A model generated the notes under the pieces. The model had not been told where the DNA came from, searched no databases, and was given only the letters and a program-made list of their open reading frames with translations. From Oscillospiraceae bacterium (lineage in GTDB: Bacteria; Bacillota; Clostridia; Oscillospirales; CAG-272), in assembly GCA_015064695.1 (NCBI GenBank), contig SVRS01000013.1, positions 1 through 46,864 of the forward strand: a stretch of DNA of 46,864 bases, written 5' to 3'. The position numbers and the translations under genes were made by a program. This document shows positions 8,334 to 17,152 of this stretch, piece by piece (the first letter of the stretch is position 1; every line of letters begins with the position of its first letter).

Positions 8334-8858
8334 TCAGTCCTCGTTCTCATCCTCATCGAATCTGAGATTCGCCAAGACCGCCCAACGCGGGTCGATCTCC
8401 TTCGTGGGACAACCGCAATTCCCCTCTCGCACGGGCTTTCCGCACTTGGGGCAAAGACCGGGACAATCCTCGTCGCAGAGCAGACGCATGGGGAACGCCA
8501 GAATCAATGCTTCCCGCACCGAATCGTCGATATCCAGCATACCGTTCTGCAGGATCACGTATTCGTCCACGTTGTCCTCCTCCTGCTCCTCGGTCAGCGT
8601 CCCCTCGGTAACGACCGTCCGCTCGAAGGGCATGGTGAACACACCGCTCACCTCGGAAAGGCAACGGGCGCAAGCGCCGCTGTAGGGGATCTCCGCCGTA
8701 GCAATCAGACGCATATAGCCGCCCTGATTGGTGATCTCACCGAATACGCGGACGTCTCCGTCAAAACTGACGCCGTAAGGAGCCTCGGGCTCGATGGGAA
8801 AATCAATGGACATACGGGTGATCTCCCCGCGAAGCATGGGTTTCAGATCAATATTCAT
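8334..8858 (-). CDS. DUF177 (YceD/YlbN) family protein
   Basis: 174 aa, DUF177 family, almost always found directly upstream of rpmF as here (78-bp gap). The family is linked by genetic context, and in plants and E. coli by data, to 23S rRNA accumulation or ribosome assembly. Seen here are the LKPMLRGEI start and a CARCLSEV segment, with a C-terminal cysteine cluster CPGLCPKCG...CGC that could bind zinc, and an acidic C-terminus. The start at 8858 has an AAGGAG RBS; the longer open frame upstream overlaps the promoter and is rejected. Confidence 0.9.
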   Translation of the reverse strand: MNIDLKPMLRGEITRMSIDFPIEPEAPYGVSFDGDVRVFGEITNQGGYMRLIATAEIPYSGACARCLSEVSGVFTMPFERTVVTEGTLTEEQEEDNVDEYVILQNGMLDIDDSVREALILAFPMRLLCDEDCPGLCPKCGKPVREGNCGCPTKEIDPRWAVLANLRFDEDENED

Positions 8859-8904
8859 GCCGATTCTCCTTCCCTTTGACAAGCCGCAAAACACGACATT
8901 GTCT

Positions 8905-8933
8905 ATTATACCCGATTTTCTTGAACTTGTCAA
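8905..8933 (-). promoter_or_regulatory. sigma-A promoter of DUF177-rpmF
   Basis: Minus-strand TTGACA (8933-8928), 17-nt spacer, TATAAT (8910-8905); both perfect. The transcript starts about 40 bp before the DUF177 ATG. Confidence 0.92.
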
Positions 8934-9017
8934 TACTTTTTTCAAATTTTGTTGTAACTTGTTTTTCAAATTATTCTGCATTTCCACAGGATTCTTTATG
9001 AAAAACGCCGTCATCCC

Positions 9018-9046
9018 TTGACAAGGGAATTCCTTTATGCTATACT
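9018..9046 (+). promoter_or_regulatory. sigma-A promoter of tmcAL
   Basis: TTGACA (9018-9023), 17-nt spacer, TATACT (9041-9046), 35 bp before the ATG. It is back-to-back with the DUF177 promoter. Confidence 0.9.
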
Positions 9047-9081
9047 GGGGTCAGTTTGATTCTGAGAAAGGAGACTGCACC

Positions 9082-10326
9082 ATGGGCGCATCGGGTGTTA
9101 TTTGCGAGTTCAATCCCTTCCATAACGGCCACGCGTATCTCATCTCCCGCATGCGGGAGCGAGTCGGAGAGGACGGTTGTGTGATCTGCCTCATGAGCGG
9201 ACGGTTCGTCCAGCGGGGAGAGGCCGCCATGGCCGATCCCTACCTGCGGGCGCGGATGGCTCTGACCGCAGGGGCGGACCTGGTATTGGAGCTTCCCTTC
9301 CCCTGGTCGGCAGGCAGCGCCGAGCATTTCGCCGCGGCAGGGGTGGGGATATTGTCCCGTTTGGGGGTGGATACGCTGACCTTTGGCAGTGAGTGCGGGA
9401 ATCGTGATCTGCTGGCCCGCGCCGCCGAGACGGTGGCAGCCCCCTGCTTTGGGGAGATCTACGCCGCGCTCTGCCGAAATGGGATCGGTACGACGACGGC
9501 CTACGCCGAGGCTCTGCGAAGAACCTCCGCAGAGGCGGATGCCCCCTTGCCCGAGGGCTTTCCTTCCTCCAACGATCTGTTGGGTATTGCCTATTTGCGC
9601 GCCTTGAAGCAGACTCGCGCAGGCAGGGGCTTCGCCCCCGAGGCCTTCGTCGTGACTCGCTTAGGCTCGGGATACCGCGAGGACGTGCTGACCGCAGGAG
9701 AATTCCCCTCCGCAACCGCCATCCGTCTGCTTTTGAAGGAAGCGGCCTGCGCCCCCTTCGCCCTGGAGGCCATGCTGGAGAGAACCATGCCCGACGAAGC
9801 CCTGAGCATTCTCCTGGAGGGCATTCGCCGCGGAGAGCTGCCCTTGGATGGTCAGCGGTTGCTTTCCTTTTATCATATCCTGTACCGCCTCAAAAAGCCC
9901 GCCGACGTGGAGCCCTTCGCCGAATGGGGCGGAGGACTCGCAGGGCACATCTGCCGTCACGCAAGAGATTCTGCCGATCCATCCGACTTTTTCGGGGCTC
10001 TGCGCACCAAGCAGTACACCGACGCGAGGCTCCGTCGCGCCCTTCTGTTCGGCGCGGTGGGCGTTACCGAGGCCGATCTGCGAGCCGCCCCCACCTACAC
10101 CACCCTGCTGGCCGCCAACAAGCGGGGATGCGCCTACCTCAAAAATTGGCAAAGGGCCAACAAGGAGGCAAAGGACGGCTTCGCGGTGGTGGCCAAGCCC
10201 GCCGACACGCCTGCAGGACGGCAGAGGGAGCTTTGCGAGCTTGCGGATGGGTTATTCTCCCTGTGCTTCCCCGAACCGAAGGAGGCCGGGGATATGCTGC
10301 GGAGAAGCCCCTACATTACAGGATAA
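9082..10326 (+). CDS. tmcAL: tRNA(Met) cytidine acetate ligase TmcAL
   Basis: TmcAL (formerly YlbM, DUF795) makes N4-acetylcytidine at the elongator tRNA-Met wobble base from acetate and ATP. It is 414 aa, family-normal. The nucleotidyltransferase-like N-terminus GVICEFNPFHNGH carries the HxGH-type site (His14, His17). MSGRFVQRGE, GADLVLELPFPWS and FPSSNDLLGIAYL are family segments. The start at 9082 has an AAAGGAG RBS 8 nt upstream; an ATG at 9037 overlaps the promoter -10. In Bacillus this gene sits beside ylbN-rpmF; here the same trio is kept, but tmcAL is divergent. Confidence 0.94.
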   Translation: MGASGVICEFNPFHNGHAYLISRMRERVGEDGCVICLMSGRFVQRGEAAMADPYLRARMALTAGADLVLELPFPWSAGSAEHFAAAGVGILSRLGVDTLTFGSECGNRDLLARAAETVAAPCFGEIYAALCRNGIGTTTAYAEALRRTSAEADAPLPEGFPSSNDLLGIAYLRALKQTRAGRGFAPEAFVVTRLGSGYREDVLTAGEFPSATAIRLLLKEAACAPFALEAMLERTMPDEALSILLEGIRRGELPLDGQRLLSFYHILYRLKKPADVEPFAEWGGGLAGHICRHARDSADPSDFFGALRTKQYTDARLRRALLFGAVGVTEADLRAAPTYTTLLAANKRGCAYLKNWQRANKEAKDGFAVVAKPADTPAGRQRELCELADGLFSLCFPEPKEAGDMLRRSPYITG

Positions 10327-10342
10327 TCAAAATTTGCAACGC

Positions 10343-10371
10343 GAGAGTCGATCCTTTGTCGGCTCTCTTCA
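10343..10371 (+). terminator. terminator of tmcAL
   Basis: GAGAGTCGA (10343-10351) pairs with TCGGCTCTC (10359-10367) with one G-U pair and a 7-nt loop, followed by a modest T-rich stretch (TTCATTTTA). Confidence 0.65.
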
Positions 10372-10398
10372 TTTTATACCTAAAAAAACAAAATTCTA

Positions 10399-10427
10399 TT
10401 TACATTTCTTACCGTTTGTGCTATAAT
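10399..10427 (+). promoter_or_regulatory. promoter of the hexuronate operon
   Basis: TTTACA (10399-10404), 17-nt spacer, TATAAT (10422-10427), about 60 bp upstream of uxaC. No repressor gene or obvious operator palindrome was recognised in the leader. Confidence 0.85.
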
Positions 10428-10490
10428 AAAACCGTAATTTGAAAAAATTCCTTGTTACATTTCATCACAACGTAAGGAGACACAATAAAT

Positions 10491-11822
10491 ATGAAAGAAT
10501 TTTTTGGTTCGGACGTCCTGCTCCGCTCCGAGGCGGCCAAGACCCTCTATGCGGAGGTCAAGGATCTCCCCATCATTGATTATCACTGCCATCTCAACGA
10601 AAAAGAGATCCGGGCCGACCGTGGCTTTGCCGATCTGGGCGAGCTGTGGCTGGGCGGTGACCACTACAAGTGGCGCGCCATGCGGATGTGCGGCGTTGAC
10701 GAGGAGTACGTCACGGGACAAGCCTCCTTTGCCGACAAATACGCCAAGTACGCCGAGATCTTTCCTCGCCTGGCAGGCAATCCCCTTTACTACTGGACCC
10801 AGCTTGAGCTGGCGTTGATCTTCGGTATCCGTAGCCCCTTGGGTCCCGATACCGCTGAGGATATCCGTGCCGCCGCCAACGAGAGGCTGGCTACCATCAA
10901 GGTCAGCGACCTCCTGAAGCAGTTCAAGGTGGAGTACGTCGCCACCACCGACGACCCCGTTTCCCCCCTGGCCGATCACGGTCGGTACGGCGACACAAGG
11001 GTATCCCCCACCTTCCGCCCCGACCGTATGATCGGCTTGGACGAGGGGGCTCTCTCCGAGCTGGCCGACGTTTCGGGCATCGGGACCGACACCCTGGCAG
11101 GCCTCAAGGCCGCGCTGACCAACCGCCTGGATTATTTCGTGGCCCACGGTTGCCGCATCAGCGACCACGGTATGGATTGGCTCCCCGTGGAGGACTGCGG
11201 TGAGGAGATCGCCGCCGGGCTGTACGCCCGCCGCGGTGAGCTGACCGCCGAGGAAAAGTGGATCCTGTCCTCCCACCTGCTCTACTTCGTGGCCACTCTG
11301 TATGCCGAGCGAGGCATGGTCATGCAGCTGCACTTCGCTACCTACCGCAACGTCAATACCGCCATGTTCGGCCGCGTGGGCCGCGACGCGGGCTTTGACA
11401 TCATGCGGGGCGAGGTGGACACCGACCGTCTCGTAGTCTTCCTGGACACCCTCAATAAGGACGGCAAGCTTCCCAAGACGGTGCTGTACACCCTCAATCC
11501 CGCCTGCGTTCCTGCCCTCTGCACCCTGTCGGGAGCCTTCCCCAACGTCCGTATCGGCGCTGCCTGGTGGTTCAACGACACCGTCGAGGGTATCCGCCGT
11601 CAGATCAAGTACGCCGCTGAGTACACCGCCCTGGGCACCAGCCTGGGTATGCTCACCGACTCCCGCTCCTTTGCCAGCTATGCCCGCTTCGATTTCTTCC
11701 GCCGCATTCTGGCCGACGTGATAGGCGAGTGGGTAGACGCGGGCGAGTACGCCATGGACCACGCAAGGAAGCTCATGTACGACGTTTGCTACGGCAATGT
11801 CAAGGAATTCCTGGGATTGTAA
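10491..11822 (+). CDS. uxaC: glucuronate (uronate) isomerase UxaC
   Basis: Isomerises D-glucuronate to D-fructuronate (and D-galacturonate to D-tagaturonate), entering the hexuronate pathway. It is 443 aa, slightly under the E. coli length. Amidohydrolase-fold features seen are the metal-binding HxH in IIDYHCHLN (His32, His34), VATTDDP (151-156), MQLHFA with His281, and LTDSRSF near the C-terminus. It is the first gene of the operon, with an AAGGAG RBS. No uxaA or uxaB is present, so in this operon the enzyme serves the glucuronate branch completed by uxuB and uxuA. Confidence 0.96.
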   Translation: MKEFFGSDVLLRSEAAKTLYAEVKDLPIIDYHCHLNEKEIRADRGFADLGELWLGGDHYKWRAMRMCGVDEEYVTGQASFADKYAKYAEIFPRLAGNPLYYWTQLELALIFGIRSPLGPDTAEDIRAAANERLATIKVSDLLKQFKVEYVATTDDPVSPLADHGRYGDTRVSPTFRPDRMIGLDEGALSELADVSGIGTDTLAGLKAALTNRLDYFVAHGCRISDHGMDWLPVEDCGEEIAAGLYARRGELTAEEKWILSSHLLYFVATLYAERGMVMQLHFATYRNVNTAMFGRVGRDAGFDIMRGEVDTDRLVVFLDTLNKDGKLPKTVLYTLNPACVPALCTLSGAFPNVRIGAAWWFNDTVEGIRRQIKYAAEYTALGTSLGMLTDSRSFASYARFDFFRRILADVIGEWVDAGEYAMDHARKLMYDVCYGNVKEFLGL

Positions 11823-11894
11823 GCCGCATTCTGAAGGGAAATCCAACAGACCCTCTCATTGCCGCAAATACCGCACACGAAGGGATATGCGATC

Positions 11895-13208
11895 ATGTCA
11901 TCAACTTTGAAAACAACTGCGAGCCCCGTCACGGCCATCATCGTAGGTGCCGGACACCGTGCTATCGGTTACGCCGACGTCACGTTCAAACACCCTGAGC
12001 TTCTCCGGATCGTCGGCGTGGCTGATCCCGATCCCGTCCGCAGGCAAGTGGCCATGGAACGGTACGGCTTTGGCGAGAATATGTGCTTCCATGATGCAAA
12101 CGAGCTGGCCGCTCGCGGAAAGCTTGCCGACGCGGTCATCAACGGCACCCTGGATCGTCTTCACGTAGAGACCAGCCTGCCTCTGCTGGACGCGGGCTAC
12201 GATATGCTTCTGGAAAAGCCCTTTGCCCTGAACGAAGGCGATGCTCTGACTCTGACCGATTGCGCCGCCAGCAACGGTGCCAAGGTCATGATCTGCCACG
12301 TTCTGCGCTACGCCCCCTTCTACTCATCCATCAAGGAACGAATCCTGCGGGGGGATCTGGGTGAGATCATCAACATTCAAATGGCCGAGCACGTGGGCTA
12401 CCATCATATGTCCATCGGCTACGTCCGCGGTAAGTGGAGCAATTCCGAACGGAGCTGTTCCTCCATGCTGCTGGCCAAGTCCTGTCACGATATGGATCTC
12501 ATGATGTGGCTCATGGGCGAGACCCGTCCCACCGCAGTCGCCTCCTTCGGAGGACGCTACCAGTTCCGTCCCGAAAACGCCCCGCCCGAGGCAGGAACCG
12601 TCTGTATGGTGGATTGTCCTCTGGTAGATACCTGCGAATATTCCTCTAAGCGGCTTTATATCGACCACCCCGATCGGTGGGGATGCTACATTTGGGATGC
12701 CCTGGAGCATCTGGAAAACCCCGGCAACGAGGACCGCATCGCACTGATGAAGTCCGATTCTCCCTACGCCCGTTGCGTGTATAAATCGGATAACAACGTG
12801 GTGGACCGTCAATCGGTCATGGTCCAATTCGCCTCGGGTGCCACGGGAACTCTGAACATGGTGGGCGGCGCCGCACGCGATCTACGAACCATCACGATCA
12901 TCGGCACGCGGGGCGAAATCCGCGGCTCCTTCGAGAGCGGCACTTACACCTTCCGACACCCGAATCCTGCCAAGGAGGGCTTCAGCGGCGGCTATGATGA
13001 GGAGATCGTGGACCTGAAGCAGGCCGTTGTGTCCGACGGCCACGGCGGTGGCGACGAGCGGATGGTGTTGGATTTCGTGAGGTTTGTCCGCGGTGAGCCC
13101 ACGGGCGCCGCCTGCACGTCCATTTTCGACTCCTTGATCGGGCACCTCTGTGTCTACAAAGCAGACCAGTCTCGGGAGAATGGCGGATTGCCGATTTTCA
13201 TCCCGTAA
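11895..13208 (+). CDS. Gfo/Idh/MocA family oxidoreductase
   Basis: NAD(P)-dependent sugar dehydrogenase-type protein, 437 aa from the ATG at 11895 (AAGGG RBS, 10-nt spacing). The Rossmann motif is AIIVGAGHRAIG (14-25); the family EKP signature is at 107-109 (LLEKPFAL); a catalytic-type His lies in SCHDMDLMMW (His198). A cysteine-bearing insert (VCMVDCPLVDTCEYS, about 234-248) is seen in a subset of this family. The substrate is unknown. Its position between uxaC and uxuA suggests oxidation or epimerisation of a uronate, uronoside or aldonate, which is inference. The 72-bp gap to uxaC is the longest in the operon. Confidence 0.9.
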   Translation: MSSTLKTTASPVTAIIVGAGHRAIGYADVTFKHPELLRIVGVADPDPVRRQVAMERYGFGENMCFHDANELAARGKLADAVINGTLDRLHVETSLPLLDAGYDMLLEKPFALNEGDALTLTDCAASNGAKVMICHVLRYAPFYSSIKERILRGDLGEIINIQMAEHVGYHHMSIGYVRGKWSNSERSCSSMLLAKSCHDMDLMMWLMGETRPTAVASFGGRYQFRPENAPPEAGTVCMVDCPLVDTCEYSSKRLYIDHPDRWGCYIWDALEHLENPGNEDRIALMKSDSPYARCVYKSDNNVVDRQSVMVQFASGATGTLNMVGGAARDLRTITIIGTRGEIRGSFESGTYTFRHPNPAKEGFSGGYDEEIVDLKQAVVSDGHGGGDERMVLDFVRFVRGEPTGAACTSIFDSLIGHLCVYKADQSRENGGLPIFIP

Positions 13209-13233
13209 TATCGCACACGGAGGTTGGTCGTTT

Positions 13234-13650
13234 ATGCGCATTCACGTCAAGAAAGAAAAGAAGCATACCATCTCCCCATATATATTCATGCAATTTGCAG
13301 AGCCCGTCGGAGAGGTCATGCGGTTATTCCGCAGCCACATCGGCAGGTATGCGCTGGATATAGACCGGGAGATCGGGCAGGTGGATCTGACAGCCAGCCT
13401 GTCGGAGGACGAAAAGATCCTTTACGTCCATGCGGTCAATACCGACCGTTTGACCGATAAGCGGTTGGAATTTTGCATGGACGGACAAGCAATCCGGAAA
13501 ATCAGGGCGTTTACCATCGCAAAGGATGCCATGACTGAAATCACCTATCAGAACCCGAACGTATTTCAGCCAACCGAAAGTGAAACGGCGGGAAACAGCT
13601 TCGTATTGCCTGCATCCGGAGTTTCGGCGTTGGAAATTGAATTGGCCTGA
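13234..13650 (+). pseudogene. internally deleted alpha-L-arabinofuranosidase-like remnant
   Basis: A 138-codon frame with a good GGAGG RBS. Residues 1-26 (KHTISPYIFMQFAEPVG) match the very N-terminus of GH51-type arabinofuranosidases. From residue 27 on, the protein matches the end of the barrel and the C-terminal beta domain of the same family (VMRLFRSHIGRY, LYVHAVNTDR, FQPTESE, SVSALEIE-like ending). A full-length enzyme is about 500 residues, so roughly 350 residues including the catalytic Glu pair are missing. The join is in frame near base 13312. Flanking operon genes are intact. It cannot be a working glycosidase; whether the miniprotein is still made is unknown. Confidence 0.75.
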
Positions 13651-13698
13651 GGCCATATACAATCCGAATCATTATCAAATACATAAGGAGATCATACC

Positions 13699-14778
13699 AT
13701 GCAAATGACATTCCGCTGGTACGGCGAGGGAAACGACCGTATCAAGCTATCCGACATCAAGCAGATCCCCGGTGTCGAGGGGATCGTGTGGGCGCTCCAC
13801 CACAAAATGCCCGGAGAGATCTGGGAGGAGTCCGAGATCGCCGAGGTCAAGCGTCAGCTGGACGAATACGGCTTCAATATGGACGTGGTGGAGTCGGTCA
13901 ACGTCCACGACGACATCAAGATCGGTCTGCCCAGCCGCGATCTCTACATTGAGAACTACAAGACCACCATCCGCAATCTGTCCAAGTTCGGCGTGAAGGT
14001 CATCTGCTACAACTTTATGCCCATCTTCGATTGGACGAGAAGTAACCTGTTTCACCCCGTGGGCGACGGCTCTACCGCCCTGTTCTACGAGAAGAACATG
14101 ATCCAGGACGACTACAACGCCATGGCCAAGTACATTCTGGACTTCACCGAAAAGTACAATATGTCCTTCCCCGGCTGGGAGCCCGAGCGCATGGCCAAGC
14201 TGGACGAGCTGTTCAAGGCTTACGAGGGCATCGACCACGAAAAGCTGTGGGCGAATCTGAAATACTTCCTCGAAGCCATCATGCCCACCTGTGAGGAATG
14301 CGGCATCAAGATGGCCATCCACATGGACGACCCGCCGTGGGACATCTTCGGCCTGCCCCGTCTCCTGATCGACGAGGCATCCATCGGTCGGTTCCTGTCT
14401 ATGGTGGATCATCCCTGCAACTGTCTGACTCTTTGCTCCGGATCCCTGGGCGCCAACCCCGACAATGACGTGGCCGCCATCGTCCGCAAGTACTGTGACC
14501 GCATCGCCTTCGCCCACATCCGCAACGTCAAGCACTTTGAGAACGGCGATTTCTCCGAAGCCAGCCACCGGGATTGCGACGGCGATACGGGCATTCTGGA
14601 CATCCTTAAGGCCTACCACGATTGCGGCTTTGAGGGCTATATCCGCCCCGACCACGGACGTCATCTGTGGAGCGAGGGTCCCGGGACGGTTCGCCCCGGC
14701 TACGGCCTCTACGACCGCGCCATGGGCATCATGTATATGCTGGGCGTGTGGGATATGTTGGATCGATTGAAGGCGTAA
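13699..14778 (+). CDS. uxuA: mannonate dehydratase UxuA
   Basis: Dehydrates D-mannonate to 2-keto-3-deoxygluconate. It is 359 aa, normal length, xylose-isomerase-like TIM barrel. The expected metal ligands are visible: His208 (AIHMDDPPW), Cys246 (LTLCSGSLGANPDND), His273 (FAHIRNV) and Asp318 (IRPDHGR). These positions correspond to those described for streptococcal UxuA. The RBS is AAGGAG before 13699. In the operon it takes the UxuB product and passes KDG to KdgK. Confidence 0.97.
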   Translation: MQMTFRWYGEGNDRIKLSDIKQIPGVEGIVWALHHKMPGEIWEESEIAEVKRQLDEYGFNMDVVESVNVHDDIKIGLPSRDLYIENYKTTIRNLSKFGVKVICYNFMPIFDWTRSNLFHPVGDGSTALFYEKNMIQDDYNAMAKYILDFTEKYNMSFPGWEPERMAKLDELFKAYEGIDHEKLWANLKYFLEAIMPTCEECGIKMAIHMDDPPWDIFGLPRLLIDEASIGRFLSMVDHPCNCLTLCSGSLGANPDNDVAAIVRKYCDRIAFAHIRNVKHFENGDFSEASHRDCDGDTGILDILKAYHDCGFEGYIRPDHGRHLWSEGPGTVRPGYGLYDRAMGIMYMLGVWDMLDRLKA

Positions 14779-14826
14779 CCGTCCTTGTGCGCCTCCCCGA
14801 TTGAACCAACCAACAAGGAGAATCCT

Positions 14827-16278
14827 ATGGAACCTTTCGACCGCGAGTGGAAGCGGCAGTTTTCACTCTCCTTCTACAAGAATATGAAGCTCAAGCTGGC
14901 CGAAATGACCTTTTTGAAGGATTTCGTCACCGACAGGCGGGGGGATCTGTATCCCATTCTGAACAAAAGTACCGATTGCCTTGAATCCGTATCGGGCAAG
15001 CGCTACTGCGTGACGGAAGGAACCGCAGAGCGATGGATCGGCGGCTTCTTTCCATACGCAACCTATGAGATCACCGCCGTTCTGTTCGACGGAGAGGTCG
15101 GCTTTGGCTTCACCCTCCCCAACGCCCGCGCAACCGTTACTCTGTCCCGCAACGGGCTACGCCTGATCTGCGGTGACAGCCGGGAGGCTTGTCCCCTGCC
15201 GGATTGGGCCGTGAATGCGGAGTCGATCACCGCCCTGGTCAGCCTGTATCCCGGAATGCTTTCGGTGTACCTGCGCCGAAACCAAAAGGCCGAGCTGATC
15301 CGCCGCTTTACCGCGCCCGCCTTTGCCGAGTCCCACCGCTACGAAACGTTTACCGATGGAACCGTCTCCTTGCTGGCGTCGGGGAGAGTCGAGGTATCTG
15401 CGGTATCCTCATACCTGGACAACGGAGTGTCCCTTGCCGATATGCGCCCCATCTGTTATGAGGACGGCACCGTCATGGTGGAGCAGGGGAAGGTGTATAT
15501 CACCGCATCCGTGCGCTTGGAGGAATCCTGTTACCAAGGCGTTTTTTCCTGGATTCCCTCCACCGCCGAGCTGGAGCTGACGGGCGCTTTGTTCTATGAC
15601 GTCGGAGACGGCTTTTGGTGCGGAGACGTGGCCGCCTCGGTATGCTATCACCGCGAAGCACGGATGTGGTACCTTTGGGTCTGCTCCTTCTCCCACGGAC
15701 ACCGTTTGGCTCACGCCTCCTTCGCGGGAGATCCTCGCTTCGGGATTAACGTCATAGACGTCACCCTCATGGAAAAAGCTCCCGATGGGACACCGCCCAC
15801 CGCCTTCCTGGGCTTTCCCGGGGACGAGGATCCCGACTTCTTCTACGACGCCGGGAAGGGTCGCTGGCTTATGGCCATTTGCCGTATCGATCCCGAGAAC
15901 GGCCAACAGTATCGATACTATTTCTTTGAGTCGAGCCACCCCTTTGAGAGCTATCGCTACCTCGGGCGGGGTAAGCCCGGATGCGAGACGGGAGGCTCCT
16001 TCGTACGCATCGGGGGAGAAACCGCCTTTGTGTGCGGAAACGATTTTCACGCGACGTCTGACTACCGGGTATATACCCGCAATGGCATGACGAATGCTCG
16101 CTTCAATTACCCGGACGGCGGTTTCCGCGGTTGGGGAACGGTCCTGCCGATCCCCATGGGAAGCCGTACACGCTGCTTCTGGATGACCTTCGATCGCCAT
16201 AACGGAAGCGACTACAACTGGAGCTATGGAAACCTGTACGTCTTTGAAGCATCGAATATCTACAATAAAGATAAATAA
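14827..16278 (+). CDS. uncharacterised beta-propeller-like protein of the uronate operon
   Basis: 483 aa from the ATG at 14827 (AAGGAG RBS); no signal peptide, so cytoplasmic. I cannot assign a family with certainty. The C-terminal half has repeated aromatic beta-strand segments (ARMWYLWVCSFSHG, DPDFFYDAGKGRWLMAICRI, YYFFESSHPFESYRYLG, GSFVRIGGETAFVCGNDF). These resemble blades of five-bladed propeller glycosidases (GH43/GH32/GH130 type), where an Asp in a DP-x-F strand is catalytic. The N-terminal about 200 residues look like a separate beta domain. Its location between uxuA and uxuB suggests it releases or handles a uronate-containing oligosaccharide, which is inference. It is separated from uxuB by only 17 bp. 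Confidence 0.75.
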   Translation: MEPFDREWKRQFSLSFYKNMKLKLAEMTFLKDFVTDRRGDLYPILNKSTDCLESVSGKRYCVTEGTAERWIGGFFPYATYEITAVLFDGEVGFGFTLPNARATVTLSRNGLRLICGDSREACPLPDWAVNAESITALVSLYPGMLSVYLRRNQKAELIRRFTAPAFAESHRYETFTDGTVSLLASGRVEVSAVSSYLDNGVSLADMRPICYEDGTVMVEQGKVYITASVRLEESCYQGVFSWIPSTAELELTGALFYDVGDGFWCGDVAASVCYHREARMWYLWVCSFSHGHRLAHASFAGDPRFGINVIDVTLMEKAPDGTPPTAFLGFPGDEDPDFFYDAGKGRWLMAICRIDPENGQQYRYYFFESSHPFESYRYLGRGKPGCETGGSFVRIGGETAFVCGNDFHATSDYRVYTRNGMTNARFNYPDGGFRGWGTVLPIPMGSRTRCFWMTFDRHNGSDYNWSYGNLYVFEASNIYNKDK

Positions 16279-16295
16279 TTGAGAGGTAATTTACT

Positions 16296-17141
16296 ATGCA
16301 AAATCTTCCTTTGAATATTGACTACACCGGTAAGGTCGTGGTCATCACCGGTGCCGGCGGTCTGATCTGCTCTGCCATGACCCGCGCCTTTGCCCAATCC
16401 GGCGCTAAGGTAGCCGCCCTGGATCTCAACGAGGATGCCGTTAAGGCCTTGGCCGACGAGTTGACCGCCGAGGGCTTCATCTGCAAGGGCTACAAGGCCG
16501 ACGTGCTGGATCCCGATGCCCTGGCCGAGGTTCACGCGGCCGTGGTAGCCGACCTGGGCCCCTGCGACATTCTGGTCAACGGTGCAGGCGGTAACAATCC
16601 CCGCGCTACCACCGATAACGAGTACCAGCACGAGGCCAAGGAGGGCGGTAAGTCCTTCTTCGATCTCCAGGCCGACGGAGTGGATTTCGTGTTTAAGCTC
16701 AACTTCCAGGGCACCCTCCTGCCCACCCAGGCCTTCGCCCGTGACATGGTGGAAAAGGGCGCCGGATGCATCCTCAACATCTCCTCCATGAACGCCTACA
16801 CCCCTCTGACCAAGATTCCCGCCTACTCGGCGGCCAAGGCAGGTATTTCCAACTTCACCCAGTGGCTGGCCACCCACTTTGCAGGCACGGGCATCCGTTG
16901 CAACGCCATCGCTCCCGGCTTCCTGGTTTCCGCTCAGAATTACAAGCTTCTGTTCAACGAGGACGGCACCCCCACCGCTCGCTCGGGTAAGATCCTCAAC
17001 GGCACCCCCACCCACCGCTACTTGGATGCCTCCGAGCTGCTGGGTGCTACCCTGTTCCTCTGCGATGACCGCGCCGCCTCGGCCATTACGGGCGTTGTCC
17101 TCCCCATCGACGGTGGCTTCGCCGCCTATTCGGGCGTATAA
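16296..17141 (+). CDS. uxuB: SDR-type D-mannonate oxidoreductase (fructuronate reductase)
   Basis: Short-chain dehydrogenase of 281 aa that in this context reduces D-fructuronate to D-mannonate with NAD(P)H. The cofactor loop is ITGAGGLICSA (17-27), where the usual final glycines are replaced. From general familiarity, a similar GGxLC variant occurs in Bacillus YjmF-like mannonate oxidoreductases rather than generic SDRs. The catalytic Ser is in NISSMNAY (163/164) and YxxxK is Tyr177-Lys181. NGAGGNNPRATTDNEY is a further subfamily-type segment. E. coli UxuB belongs to an unrelated family, so this is the SDR replacement. It is flanked by the propeller protein and eda with short gaps. Confidence 0.9.
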   Translation: MQNLPLNIDYTGKVVVITGAGGLICSAMTRAFAQSGAKVAALDLNEDAVKALADELTAEGFICKGYKADVLDPDALAEVHAAVVADLGPCDILVNGAGGNNPRATTDNEYQHEAKEGGKSFFDLQADGVDFVFKLNFQGTLLPTQAFARDMVEKGAGCILNISSMNAYTPLTKIPAYSAAKAGISNFTQWLATHFAGTGIRCNAIAPGFLVSAQNYKLLFNEDGTPTARSGKILNGTPTHRYLDASELLGATLFLCDDRAASAITGVVLPIDGGFAAYSGV

Positions 17142-17152
17142 GAGGTGCGGCC

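Noticed and set aside
9037..9081. Upstream ATG at 9037 as tmcAL start
   Set aside because: It overlaps the promoter -10 region and has no RBS; the ATG at 9082 has AAAGGAG and gives the family-typical N-terminus.
10455..11846. 463-codon minus-strand open frame antisense to uxaC
   Set aside because: UxaC on the plus strand has all active-site motifs and an RBS; the antisense frame has no family resemblance.
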